From: Prosopocoilus inquinatus | Lineage: Eukaryota > Arthropoda > Insecta > Coleoptera > Lucanidae | Assembly: GCA_036172665.1 (NCBI GenBank) | Contig: CM069874.1 | Coordinates: 48,838,707 to 48,902,706, forward strand | Direction: 5' to 3' | DNA: 64,000 nucleotides | In this document: in pieces, positions 46,095 to 57,149 of the stretch | Layout of the letters: the number at the start of each line of letters is the position of its first letter | Position numbering within the stretch: position 1 is the first letter of the stretch | Translations under genes and position numbers: made by a program | The notes under the pieces: model-generated | The model's input: only the letters and a program-made list of their open reading frames with translations | Told to the model about the DNA's origin: nothing | The model's database searches: none

Positions 46095-46206
46095 TTTTCG
46101 ATTGAAGTGCACATTACGCACTGAGTGTATCTTCATCTTGTTTTAACCTCGTGGAATGAAACGAGATGAAGATACACTGAGTGCACACAGTGCACCCCAA
46201 TTAAAA
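46095..46206. repeat. Palindromic mini-element, copy 2
   Basis: Arms of about 48 bp (GTGCACATTACGCACTGAGT... and ...CACTGAGTGCACACAGTGCA) face each other around a short centre. It shares the core CTTCATCT-GTTTTA with the palindrome at 27227-27329. Confidence 0.8.
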
Positions 46207-46437
46207 AGGGTAAAATAAACAAAGAGTTTGTTTGGTCTGTAGGTAACCATAGCAACTAACAAATGTCACGATATTTCGTGTACTTTTAAAAACCATAAAG
46301 AAAAACCTAAATACTGAAGAAAAAACTCTTAACGACAAATATTGATAACCCTACATCATTCAATACAGAATTAATTATCGCATCTACTGATGTTAAAATA
46401 TATATGGCATACTAACACTTAAATGACTCCACCTCCT

Positions 46438-47389
46438 GAACTATTTACGAAACCAGACAGGAAATTAGCGCTGACGAAAGAGACAGTGCTAAGGTTCCAT
46501 TTTCGGATTGAAAAAGGAGGTTAAAGTTAAGTTAGTTTTCTTTTGGAGGTCTCCGAGTAATTTTACCGTTATTGAAGTCCCGTTCACACTCTATATTTTC
46601 TACCGTTTTACTTGTTAAACTGATGTTTCTTCAGAGCAGAAGTGTATTTAGCGTTTAACTTTTTTAACGTTTTTCACGTTGGCGCGCTTCACGCGTCACG
46701 TGTTACATATTTTTTCTTTTTTGTCTTGTTTACAAGCGCTTTTGCGGACGTTACAAAAAAATGTTCGGTACCATTTGTTATGTGTTACCTGTTGTACGCA
46801 GATGCCAGAGTACTCTTGCAGAAGCAAATATTGCTCTATTTTGGGCTTTGTATTTCTATTTATTGTTCCATTGTTAAATAAAATTCGGCTGAACACCCCG
46901 TCAGGGTGTCTGTGTGGTTTTCTGAACCACGTCTGAATTTTGTTTGTTCGAATAAATTGCTTTTTGGACGTTATGAACTTCATTCATTTATTGGGTTTCG
47001 ATTCAATATCCTTGGATTGGTCTACCTTTAGGGAGAGAGATTCCTTTATCACCTTTTGGAGTACGCTGTCGAGGAAGTGGCTCCAAGGTGGACCTTTGAC
47101 GAGAACGACTAAGAACATACCTTCCCGACAATGTATTTCTGACACCTTTGGGTTGCTGAACCACCGCTGGGTGGCGCCTTTTTGCGTAGCATCTCTAGAG
47201 TTATCCCACGCCGTCTCCACTGACCGCTACGCAACTCTGAGTTTTCATCTTATTTTTGAAATGACGACTGACCTGACTTCTGGGTCGAGCTAAGTTGCGG
47301 AATTGGTTTAGGCCCTCTCACTTCTCCTGAGTGGATTAAACGCGCCGAACTCTCGTTTCGGGTTGCCGAGCGAGAGAGAGGTGACATTT
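46438..47389 (+). mobile_element. Probable LTR-retrotransposon fragment
   Basis: Part of this stretch, 46837-46908 (TATTTTGGGCTTTGTATTTC ... ending GTCAGGGTG), recurs at 50649-50720 inside the Gypsy pol relic, where it looks like the polyadenylation/R-U5 part of an LTR. The start near 46438 resembles 15505-15545. A terminal GTGACA lies at 47384-47389. Neither a paired LTR nor a target duplication was found, so the limits are approximate. The small open frames here are not genes. Confidence 0.45.
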
Positions 47390-47845
47390 TATTTCATTTT
47401 ATGCAAGATTGTGTTTTAATAAACCCCCATAAATGAATAGAACGTTTTCTTCTTATCCGCACTTAAACTTTGAATTCCGTTTTCTCGTTCGTAACAATAT
47501 CAAGTTAAATTAACAATGCAAACTACTGGGTGACGCGCGACGGTCTGGAATTATGTAATAGACATTTACAAACTGCAAATTTAAGGAAATTTCGTTTCGA
47601 ACACGTTTATAATTCATCTTTAAGAATAGTATCTGATTTCATAAAAGTTAGACGATTTAACTTAAATGCAAAATGGGTTCAAATTGTGAAAAAATGTTTT
47701 CAAACGAAATTAATATTTGAAATTGAATTGCGGATTAGTGAGCGTTGTCGAGTTCTTAACAGAATATAAACGAATCGGAGCATTAATCTTGCGTAATTGG
47801 GCAACAAAAACTGGCGCTTTTACCATATGCAACTTATCCTACCTG

Positions 47846-48030
47846 TTAAAGGTGAGTATCCACTGGGTCGATCGGAGCGCCGGCCGCGCCGCTACACGGC
47901 TCTCAAATGAAATGCATGTAAATCGTCATTAAGGCGGTAGCGCAGAGTGTATGATATACATGCATTTCGTTTTGGAACCCCGTCGCGCTGCGCAGCGCCG
48001 CTCCCCTGACCTAGTGAACGCTCAGTTTAA
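47846..48030. mobile_element. TTAA-flanked MITE, piggyBac-like duplication
   Basis: The 177-bp segment 47850-48026 is flanked by TTAA at 47846-47849 and 48027-48030. Its ends are diverged inverted repeats: AGGTGAGTATCCACTGGGTC on the left; the right end complements to ACTGAGCGTTCACTAGGTC. Inner arms stay similar for about 75 bp (shared GAAATGCATGTA). It is GC-rich compared with the flanks. TTAA targeting is the piggyBac signature. Confidence 0.7.
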
Positions 48031-49934
48031 TGCCGTTGTTGTTACCGGCATGACCATTTTACTTAATAAACTAGTTAGCAGCTGAAAATCTCGCGACTTC
48101 ATGGTGTCAACAAATTACTCGTGTCTACGCCCGAGACGAGGTTTTTCCGCTCAAACTGGCGATTAACGTTTCGAAAACGCTATCTCCTGCGTTGAACTAA
48201 CGCATGATGCAAGATAAGAGATTTTATATGCGGCTAAAAAAAGAACGGAAAAAAACATGAATGGCACCACGTTTAAGGTGAAAGCGAAGCGGTAGATACG
48301 CGCTCAGTATTGTATAATACCTTGCCACGCCCGTTCTAGAATGCATTCTGGTCCGTGTTTATTAAAGGTACCGAGTGATTTATTAAAATTTATCGGCTGT
48401 ACCGTATAAATATGTACCAACATAAAAGATTTATAATTGATACGTATGAGAAGTTTTTTTCTTCTCCCAGATTTATTATTGTAATTAGTTCACATCGCTA
48501 TCTAAGGCTATCATTTAAAAATGTCTTCACGCAGAAACATGCACGTATGTTGATGTTTATTAATAAGTCATTACAGACGCGTGTCATGTAGGTTATTACG
48601 TTTAATTGGATCTGAAAGCAGAAACCGAAAATCCTTTTACAAAAGAACAGTTGTTACGAAAGCTGCAATGTCGTAGAAACTAATATCGAACGGTCGATAT
48701 CAACTATATTTTCTGCTACTATTGGGACATATTTAATTTTCGTAATGGAATCTGTGAGCTACAAGCTTTTTTTTCTGCGAATTGCTAGTTTTGGTGTCAA
48801 GATCATTTAATTTTTAGTCGCTCAAATCGTTAAATGGTTTAAAATTTCCTATTAGTTTAATCGAACAAGCAATAATTGCTTACTCATATAACTAGCATTT
48901 AAAAATTGAAATTAGAATGTGCGTTCAATAAAAATCAAGTAGACTTATTGTTACGTTGGGTGCCAACAATTGTTACACGTTGGAATTTAACTTGCTGCAT
49001 CAAATAAATAAATAACCCGAACTTGTGTACATAGAGCGAGGCAGGGTAGTTCTTATCTGCGTACAAGGGATTGTTGTCGACACCAAGGGACACAGCGTGA
49101 TACCAACGGCAGCTTTTTATAGTCGGAGAGGGCGTGGAGTACAAGAGGAAATCCACAAAAACCAATATATTTAACAATGATTAACCGGGAGGCGCCAATT
49201 GGAGGATACAGATCACGGTATCGACTATAACTTCAACCCAAAATTAACTCCAGTTTTAGAAAGGCGGAATGTGTCCAAGAAAACAATTCCACGACAGAAT
49301 AAAAACAATTTACGGCAAATAGCAATAAATAAAACGTTAACGTTAAAGTTTGGTTCAAGGCATTTCATCAATTGATCTTAAATATTTGAAAATACAAAAT
49401 GGTTTATACGTTCGGAAATTTCCTGTCGTCTCACAATAACCCATGTAACAAGAAAAGAATCTAGTAACTGAATCGACTCAAACGTTAACAAAGACAGTAA
49501 AATTACCATTGTACGATTATTGTAAACAGAATCTAATTTTTTATACCAGTTTAATTACGATCGGTGACAATAAGATATGTAAACAAAACTTTTGACCTCA
49601 CAGTCATTCAGGATTATTACACGTATTACTCACTTTGATAACTAAACATCGGAACGTATATTTTACGAAATTCAAACTCGGATGCGGATGATTTACGATA
49701 TTAGGCCGTAGCGTGATTTGGTTTATTCATAAATTAACACAAATCTAATAGATATTGTTGTTGTTTTTCGTAAAATGCTTGCGAGAAGATAAGAAAGTGC
49801 GTGTGCATTCAATTTTTAAATCAATTCCCAATCTAGATTTTAGAATATAAACAATGATCCCCAAATATTCTCCATGAATGCAATTGAAGACATTTTCTTT
49901 TAAAGAATTTCAACAATTAGAGAAGACAAATTGT
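48031..49934. other. Intergenic, no recognisable gene
   Basis: Short frames only. No conserved motif. The stretch near 49100-49140 has a TATA-like TTTTTATAGTCGG, but nothing downstream supports a gene. Confidence 0.5.
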
Positions 49935-51392
49935 TATTTAACACTCTAGACTGTCCACTTCTAGGCTGTACTTCTCTAATTGAACACAACATCGATACAG
50001 GTGAGGCCAAGCCAATTAAGGAACGTCCTTACCAATTATCACCCACCATACAAACTCATTTGGATAAGGAAATCCAAGATTTATTATACATAGTAGATAG
50101 GTGTAATCTAAGCCAGTAAAAGTCCTTGATCAACTCATGTTCTGTTAAGTAGACTAAATCAAGTTACCATCGCAGACACTTAATCTTTTCCTTATGTCGC
50201 CGGTATACTGGATAATTAAAAAAATGTCCGTTACTTAACCTTTATTGATTTTAAAAAGGCCTTTTGGCAAGTGCCGCTTGAACTTTCTTCCCGCGAAAAA
50301 CCTGCCTTTAGTGTACCAGGGAGAGGCTTGTTTGAATTTGTCAGAATTCCTTTTGGTCTTCGGAACGCTTCACAAACTACGCGAAGGTTGATGGATAAAA
50401 TATTTGGTCCTGAATTTGAACCCTTACCTTTGGGTGTATCTGGAAGACATAATCATAGCCACTTCCACCTTTGAAAAACATATTGAAATTTTAACCGAAG
50501 TTCATAATCGATTGAAGTCAGCCAATGTGCAATAAACTTGGAGAAGTGTAAGTTTTGTCTTCCTGAATTAAAATTCCCAGGCTATGTGGTGGACAAAAGG
50601 GGCTTAAGAACCGATCCGAGATTACGGAATAAATATGTCACTTCACTTTATTTTGGGCTTTATATTTCTATTCACTGTTCCCTTTTTAAATAAAATTCTG
50701 CCAAACAACTCGTCAGGGTGGGTGGAAGTTCATAATCGATTGAAGTCAGACAATGTGACAATAAACTTGGAGAAGTGTAAGTTTTGTCTTCCTGAATTAA
50801 AATTCCCAGGCTATGTGCTGGACAAAAGGGGCTTAAAAACCGATCCGGCCAAGGTCAAGGCAATACTGGGTTTTCCAAAACCATCTAATGTCACTGAAAT
50901 GAAGCGCTTCATTGGCATGGTGAGTTGGTATAGGACGTTTCTTTCAAACTTCTCACATTTGACCGCTCCCTTGACAAACCTAATTAAAGGGAAAAGTAAA
51001 AAGCAAACAGTTGACTAGGACAGGCTTCCTTTGAGTGTTTTCTCGCTATAAAATCTGCTCTTTCAACATCACCCTGACTAGCCCTAGACTTTTCTAAACC
51101 ATTCATCATACAGACGGATGCATCGGATAGAGGTATCGCTGGAGTACTCCTACAAGGTGAAAAAAACAAAAGGTCGTAGCTTATGCTAGTCGAACCTTAC
51201 ACACCAGTGAAGCCAACTATTCAGTTAATGAACGTGAGTGCTTCGCAGTCCTCTTTATGGTGGAGAAGTTTCGACCTTACGTTGAAGGTACAAACTTCAC
51301 TGTAGTAACCGAATATTTCTCCCTTTTATGGTTACACAAATTAAAAAATCCTTCAGGTCGATTCGCTCGCTGGTTGGTTAGGCTACAACTCT
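49935..51392 (+). pseudogene. Gypsy-type pol relic, rearranged
   Basis: Reverse transcriptase and RNase H blocks of a Ty3/Gypsy element lie in order. AKPIKERPYQLSPTIQTHLD is near 50010 and FIDFKKAFWQVPLEL near 50240. FEFVRIPFGLRNASQT is near 50330. A YLED box near 50437-50448 stands where YLDD is expected. INLEKCKFCLPELKFPGY occurs twice, with FIGMVSWYRTFLSNFSHLTA near 50910. QTDASDRGIAGVLLQ near 51110 is RNase H. RFARWLVRLQ at 51360 ends it abruptly. Frameshifts and stops are frequent, and a 228-bp duplication with an LTR piece breaks the frame. The relic cannot make an active product. Confidence 0.87.
50497..50847 (+). repeat. Duplicated pol segment with LTR fragment at the joint
   Basis: Bases 50497-50618 (GAAGTTCATAATCG ... 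CCGATCCG) recur at 50725-50847, nearly identical. Between them lies 50649-50720, a match to the LTR-like sequence at 46837-46908. One pol copy therefore runs into LTR sequence and then restarts upstream in pol. Confidence 0.88.
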
Positions 51393-52319
51393 GTTAAAAA
51401 AAAATAGTTATCGTAGTTTGAATATTCTCAAATTTATAAATTTCTTGTAAGAATTTATATTGCTGAGATTTTTTGCGTAACTGCAAAAGCGTTTCAGGAC
51501 GAAACTTTTGCAAAAAACCACAAGTCTCTAACGTTGTTTGTTTGGAAGATATTTGCATTTGTTTCAGGAACTGCAAGAGCCGTCATTTTTTTTAAAGTTG
51601 AATAACGCGAAAACCTAGACCCTATGTATGGTATACAGTCACATTAAAATTTAATCCAGAACCTGAGAATGTAAAAATATAAAGGATGTTCCATTTAAAA
51701 TAACGATGTGATTTAACGCCCAAGTTAAACAAAACACTCTGTACACGTCAAACTAATTTTAAAATATGCTCCACGTGATGCAGTGAAACTTTTATTTGAA
51801 ACATTTTTTTCGTAAAATTAATAACTAGAGAGGTATGAAAGAATCCGTCTTAAGTGGGACACTTGTATAAATGTATGTACATACGTATTTAAGTGATCTT
51901 ATTAGGATACTGTTATATTTTATAATAGTAAGACGGGCAGCCAAAACAGCAGGTAATATTTTAATTGCTTCATTATAAGAGAAAACATTATTATTGGCCC
52001 AGTCTTGAGACGAACTTTAAGAGAAACTAAATTTTTCTTAAGCGCATTTTCACCAATTCGTCAAAATGACATATGGAGAAGACACTTCATCAAAATATTT
52101 AACTGAGGTGCTACTAGAAATGGTAATTCAACATCGTCAAAAGAGAAAAGATAAAGAAAACCCGGGGCAACAGGAACAAGAAGCTTTTGAATGATTATCT
52201 GTTAAAACTTCGAGTGTCGATACTTCACCTTTACGAATTTTTACTACTAGTGTACCAACATTCAACGCCTTTGTATACAACGACGACTGGAAAAGCTATC
52301 TTTCCTGTCTTAATTAGAA
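51393..52319. other. Intergenic, no recognisable gene
   Basis: No motif recognised. Follows the abrupt end of the Gypsy pol relic. Confidence 0.5.
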
Positions 52320-52650
52320 TTTTGAAGTCAGGGAGTCAGAGTGGAGGAAATAAAATGCGAGCTTTGAAGAAGTTATTGTTCACCTACCGAAATCTTCATT
52401 CGATACTGAGGAAATTGCCTGCAGAACTTTTGCGTGGATGGCAGTCAAAGACATTTAGACAATTATTGTAAAATTAATGGGTCAGATGACGTACATAGTG
52501 TAGGTTGAAAATGGGATTCATCGTCGTCATCAAAATCAAATTCGAAAACGCTATAGTACCAGCGATGATGATTTGCATGGAAGCAACGTTTTGAAATCAG
52601 CAGTCGAAGAAAATACTCGTAGTATCAAAAAAAAACTTAATAAATCTGTT
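52320..52650 (+). pseudogene. Retroelement integrase C-terminal fragment
   Basis: The frame around 52350-52470 reads ALKKLLFTYRNLHSILRKLP followed by AELLRGW. This resembles the end of the Gypsy integrase core (family pattern YRN...HS...SPAEL..GR). Downstream pieces ENGIHRRHQNQIRKRY, in another frame, fit the following linker. It may belong to the same broken element as the pol relic about 1 kb upstream. Stops and a frameshift are present; identification is tentative because the fragment is short. Confidence 0.5.
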
Positions 52651-52851
52651 AGCTTTTAGTCCCAGTCATCCGTGGAGGAACTTACCGAAACACAGGAATC
52701 GATCGGTTTAAATCGATCTATTTCTGTTGCGCTTTGCCATTACAGTCATCAACGCAAAACCGGTAGTTCCCTGGACCCGGTAGGACAAGTTTTAAAGGGA
52801 TAGAAATGATATATTTATAATAGTAAGCCGGGCAATCGACGCAGTACGTAA

Positions 52852-54053
52852 TATTAGGTTGTTCGAAAAGAAATGTTTTTTTTTTTCTAATTTAGAATGC
52901 TTGTATTAAACGAAATATATCAACATTGATTAAACTCTGCAATTGCCATTTTCATTAGTGATCCTTTGCCATCATTCTGCCAGCATTTGTATTCCTCGAT
53001 GGTACCAGCCAAGTTCTCTAGAGTCAAGAAATTCTTGATATGCCGTATCGACTTCGCAATATTCAGTAAAATTTCTGTCTTTAAGGAAATGTTTCATCGA
53101 ACAAAACATATGGTAATCCGAAGAAGCAATATCCGGACTTTATGCAGAAAGAGGAAGAAAAGTCCATCCAAGTTCCATCAGTTTTTAAGAGACCTAATTG
53201 TATTATGGGGTTTTGCATTATCCTGGTGGTGGATCACGTGATTTGTAGTTACTAATGCAGGGTACCTTAAACGTAAAATTTCGTGTACTTTGGTAAGTTG
53301 AGCACAACAGACTGCAGCATTAACTGTACGGACATTTGAATAAAGTTGAAATTGGATCACGCCAAAGATATTCCACCAAATATTGAACATTACTTATCTT
53401 CCAAAACGATCTTTGTTAACGGCTGAAAAAAACACTTGTCGAAAATGAAGCCACTGTTTACACCAGTAGGGATTCTTTAAAGAATCCATATTTCTTCATA
53501 AATCATGATTTGTCACAGAAAACGGTTGTGGCGGGGAATTTGGAGTAATTTTGTACAAATGTTTAAGGTGTTTAGATTGAGATTCATTTAAGTTATGTGA
53601 AATTTTTGTAGAAGGTTTAATAATCGTACTACGATCTCTTAAGTGGCATCATATGTTTGAATTGAACCGTATTTTCTTCAATAATTTGCAAAAAAATGGT
53701 TAATTTTTAAAGGGCAACCTGAGGACTCCTTCGAACAGTAAAATCGCCATTTCTAAATTTTATAAATTCATGTTGGGCATATCTTAACATTAAGAGACTC
53801 TTTGACTTCTTCTCACAGATATTCTAAGCCATTTTTCCTTCTTAAACTCGTATAACAATAGGTTCAAGAATTCTTCGTTTTTTGGTTATTTTTCGTAAGA
53901 ACACACAATTAAGTACGGGTTAACATTTGCGTAGTACATTGTTTAGAGAAGTATACCCTTTAATTTGCAAATAAAAAATTATATCTCGCTACCTTCGAAA
54001 TCTGAATTAGTTGATAAAGAAAGAAAGCGACATTTTTTCCGAACAATCTAATA
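52852..54053 (-). mobile_element. Full-length but decayed mariner
   Basis: The element spans 52854-54051 (1198 bp) between TA dinucleotides (52852-52853, 54052-54053). Ends are inverted: TTAGGTTGTTCGAAAAGAAA on the left and TTTTTTCCGAACAATCTAA on the right, both of mariner type. A decayed transposase lies on the minus strand between them. Confidence 0.88.
52900..53900 (-). pseudogene. Mariner transposase, heavily disrupted
   Basis: Minus-strand pieces read in family order. KFRNGDFTVR is near 53760, and VMFNIWWNIFGVIQFQLYSN near 53390. VCCAQLTKVHEIL then VIHHQDNAKPHNTI near 53200 carries the second catalytic Asp. SPDIASSDYHMFCSMKHFLK near 53130 carries the third, and DTAYQEFLDSRELGWYHRGI precedes the C-terminus near 52980. 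The first Asp block could not be read clearly. Many frameshifts and stops; a dead gene from an older wave than the DD37E element at 3335. Confidence 0.83.
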
Positions 54054-56007
54054 GTTTTGTTTAATAAAAAACCATTAAGAGAAATTCTTGCTTCATTAAA
54101 AGAGAAAACATACAGATACCCTAAATTAATCTGCAGCTCTGCCGCTGCAATCCCGTAGCAATTATTTTCTCTGATTATAATACATTTCAGCCAAGAAATA
54201 GGTGAAACCGTAGTGACTGAACCTATAATTGGCAGGACCTGTTTGCCTATCAGAGATAAAATGAAATTAATGTAAATAAGCATATAAAAGCTTATTATTA
54301 AAGAGTTATGAGATTTAGCATTTTGGTTCCAAATTTGAAGTATGCAACACTGCAAAAAAAAAGGTTAAAAACCCCAAAAAGGTAAAACACTCGTAAAACA
54401 ATTATCTCAGTAAAAGAAATGTTATAAATAAAGATACATAATATTATATTAGTAGGAAGCAAAGTTTAAATACCATGCAGACTTGCAGACTTGCGGTACT
54501 TTTCAGATCATACATCATACCCAATTTCATACTTAATTATTATTTACAGGTTGGTTAAAAAGGAAACTGTGTGTGCTTTTCTTTACTATACAAAAATAAA
54601 CACATTTCTAACAAATGAAGGAAAATTGAAGGAATTTTTCTGAAGGCTAACGTAAACATCCATAAAATTGTAAGAAATACAGGTAAAAGAATTCTTTTCC
54701 CCGGAATTGCAAGAAAATTATAAATTTTTAGGAGTTCCGAATGATATTCATCATTTTGAAACTATTGACAATGTTTTTCCGACGCAGGAATTTTCAGATC
54801 AAGGTTTTTGCTTTTGTTGTTAAAAAGTTAAAATTACACAATTCATCAAAACATTTGACTTTGTTTAATACCCGACGTTTGAAATTTAAAAGTTTGCTCT
54901 ACGACAGTCAATTATGGAAAGCGTTTCAAACTTAAAGAGAATTAAATTTTGAAAATGCTTCTTTTTTTCAGTTCCAGTTTTCAGCATTGATTTTTGAGTT
55001 TCAAATGAATAAATTTTTCAGTAACGCCTTGATTCAAAATGCTTTCTAGAATTGATTTCTTTCTGCCTCAATCTCTCCCGTTTTCAAAACATAAATACAA
55101 AATAGAAAGTAACGCAACAATTAAATGATATTCAAAGAAAGTTTCCCCATGAATGAAATACATGCCGTTAATACGAAAAGGATTGTGTTGTACCAACAGA
55201 TAGGAAGGAAGAGCGAAACGAATCAATTCGTTAAAGAGGTATTTATGAGAAAAGAAAACATTGACCACAGAAAAAATAAAAAGAAAGGTCCGTGTCAAAA
55301 AAGAGGGCATGTTCTATGGCCCTCTTAATCAAGGACTGTTAAGATATGCAGTGTTTCCCAAAAGTAATGGATAAATTCTATAAAATGTTTAAGAAAAATG
55401 TTTCATAAAAGTGCACAGACAGGTCGATTTTTATTTTTGAAACATCATTTGAAGATGTAATTTTCAATCCCCCACCCCTCATCCCCTAAGAGAAAGCAAC
55501 CGCAACTTTAAAAATTCAAATAACAAAGTACCATGCAAACAGCAGAATTTATAATTAGAGCAGGCTGTGATATTTTCGAAAAAGTTGGCACACAGGTTTG
55601 CAGCTTGAAATTAAAAATTTGAAAGGTCAGAATTGTGATATTTACTTTTTTTAATGATTGATAATAAATGGATTTGTCTTATGGAACCGCCTATAATATT
55701 CCATAAAAGGATTTAAACCAGCGTCCATACAAAATAAAATAAAAAGAAAGATTGTACAAAGTACGAGCTTAACCTCAAATATGACAAATGTCAATTTATT
55801 ATTTATTTCTCGGTGTATCCAACCATACAGTATAAAATAGCACCAAAGCAGAGCCTCATCTGATTATGAATTCCGTTGATCACCCGGTACTTTTGCACAG
55901 CAACTTTTTCTGGAACTGCCTCTATAGTTGTGTTCCAGCGTTTGTGAAAAAGGAAAATAATTTAAGATTTTAGGCGTTTCAACCCTTCTTCTGTATTATG
56001 TGTCTCT
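54054..56007. other. Intergenic, no recognisable gene
   Basis: AT-rich, with overlapping short frames on both strands near 55070-55330 that show no family motif. Confidence 0.5.
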
Positions 56008-56133
56008 TTATTTCGGAGGAGTACTTTGAAATTTTGGCGCTAAAAGTGAACTTTGTCCTTGGCAGCTGGCCGGAACTGACCAATGACAAAGCTCATTTTC
56101 AGCGCCAAATTTAAAAATATTCCTCCGAAATAA
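56008..56133. repeat. Palindromic MITE
   Basis: TTTCGGAGGAGTACTTTGAA...GGCGCTAAAAGTGA at the left pairs with TCATTTTCAGCGCC...TATTCCTCCGAAA at the right. Arms are about 55 bp, the loop short. No coding potential. Confidence 0.75.
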
Positions 56134-57066
56134 AAAAAAAACAGAGCATAGAGTCTTACTACGGCCCTTTAATTCTCTTCCCAAAAATGGAGAGCAGGTC
56201 AAATTTGAATTTGTTGTAAGTTCTACTTTTATAAATATCGTTTATTTATCTATATTACAGCTACTGCATTGATTAGTATATATTTACATAAATAATTAAT
56301 AACAATCTGAATTTTTATGCAAATGGCCCTTTAATTCATAAACCTCCTACGTTCTCAGACCGTGCAATTAACAACTTCTTAATTAATCAGCAATAACATT
56401 GACACGGGCTCAAAACCGCAATGTAAATGATATATTATGTATGAATGTCGATATCAGCAGCGCTCGAGTGATTTTCGTTATTGTTTATTTGCTTAAGCGT
56501 ACCTAATTATTCCAAGTTTCGTAAATATAGGTTTATGGTCTAATAGTACCAAAATGGTTTTTCTTTTGCAAATCTTTACTATGTATCTGCCTTTGAGTAA
56601 AAATATGAGGATTCAAGTAAATTGTGGAAAGGTATGAAGTAGATAGGTTACAAGGTTTCTTATTGTCACTTCCTGGAAATTCAAAACGAAATGCAAATTT
56701 CCATCAAAAAAATAGATCCTGTGGTTAGATATCCGTGACAGTAACAAACAAAGAGCTTTATTAGATAAACATGATCAGCTTGCATATCGCAACATGCATT
56801 GTGTTGGGGTATCTATGCCATCGAATGCCTGGATACGAAGAGGTCAAAGTAACACGTAAGGAGGAGGACGTGACGAACTTATCTGAGGACCAGAATTGCT
56901 ACATACAAACGAATAGTACACGTGACCTTGCCTCTATTTGCAATGCTGCACTACTGCACTTTCAGTCCTGACGTTTCTTTTTTTCCCAGTTAAAAATATA
57001 ACATGGTATTCAATTTTTTTTTCTCTAATTAGAGTGAACGTTTTGTGTCCATAGACTTTGGCTAAG
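56134..57066. other. Upstream region of the cuticular gene
   Basis: Contains a 66-codon frame (56771-56971) starting MISLHIATCIVLGYLCHRMP, which looks like a signal peptide, but without TATA context, homologous motif or splice support. Left as a possibility. No other gene signal. Confidence 0.4.
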
Positions 57067-57105
57067 TATATAAGGCCACATTTGTCGAATGGAGGGCCAG
57101 TAGAG
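57067..57105 (+). promoter_or_regulatory. Core promoter of the cuticular protein gene
   Basis: TATATAA at 57067-57073 lies about 30 bases before an initiator-like CCAGTAG (57097-57103), the spacing expected for TATA-dependent insect promoters. The start codon follows at 57150, giving a 5' UTR of about 50 nt. Confidence 0.7.
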
Positions 57106-57149
57106 TTCAATACCTCATAGTATAAAGTAGTTATATACAAGATTATATA

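Noticed and set aside
46642..47293. Overlapping frames of 79-117 codons
   Set aside because: They lie in LTR-like sequence, on both strands, with no protein motif.
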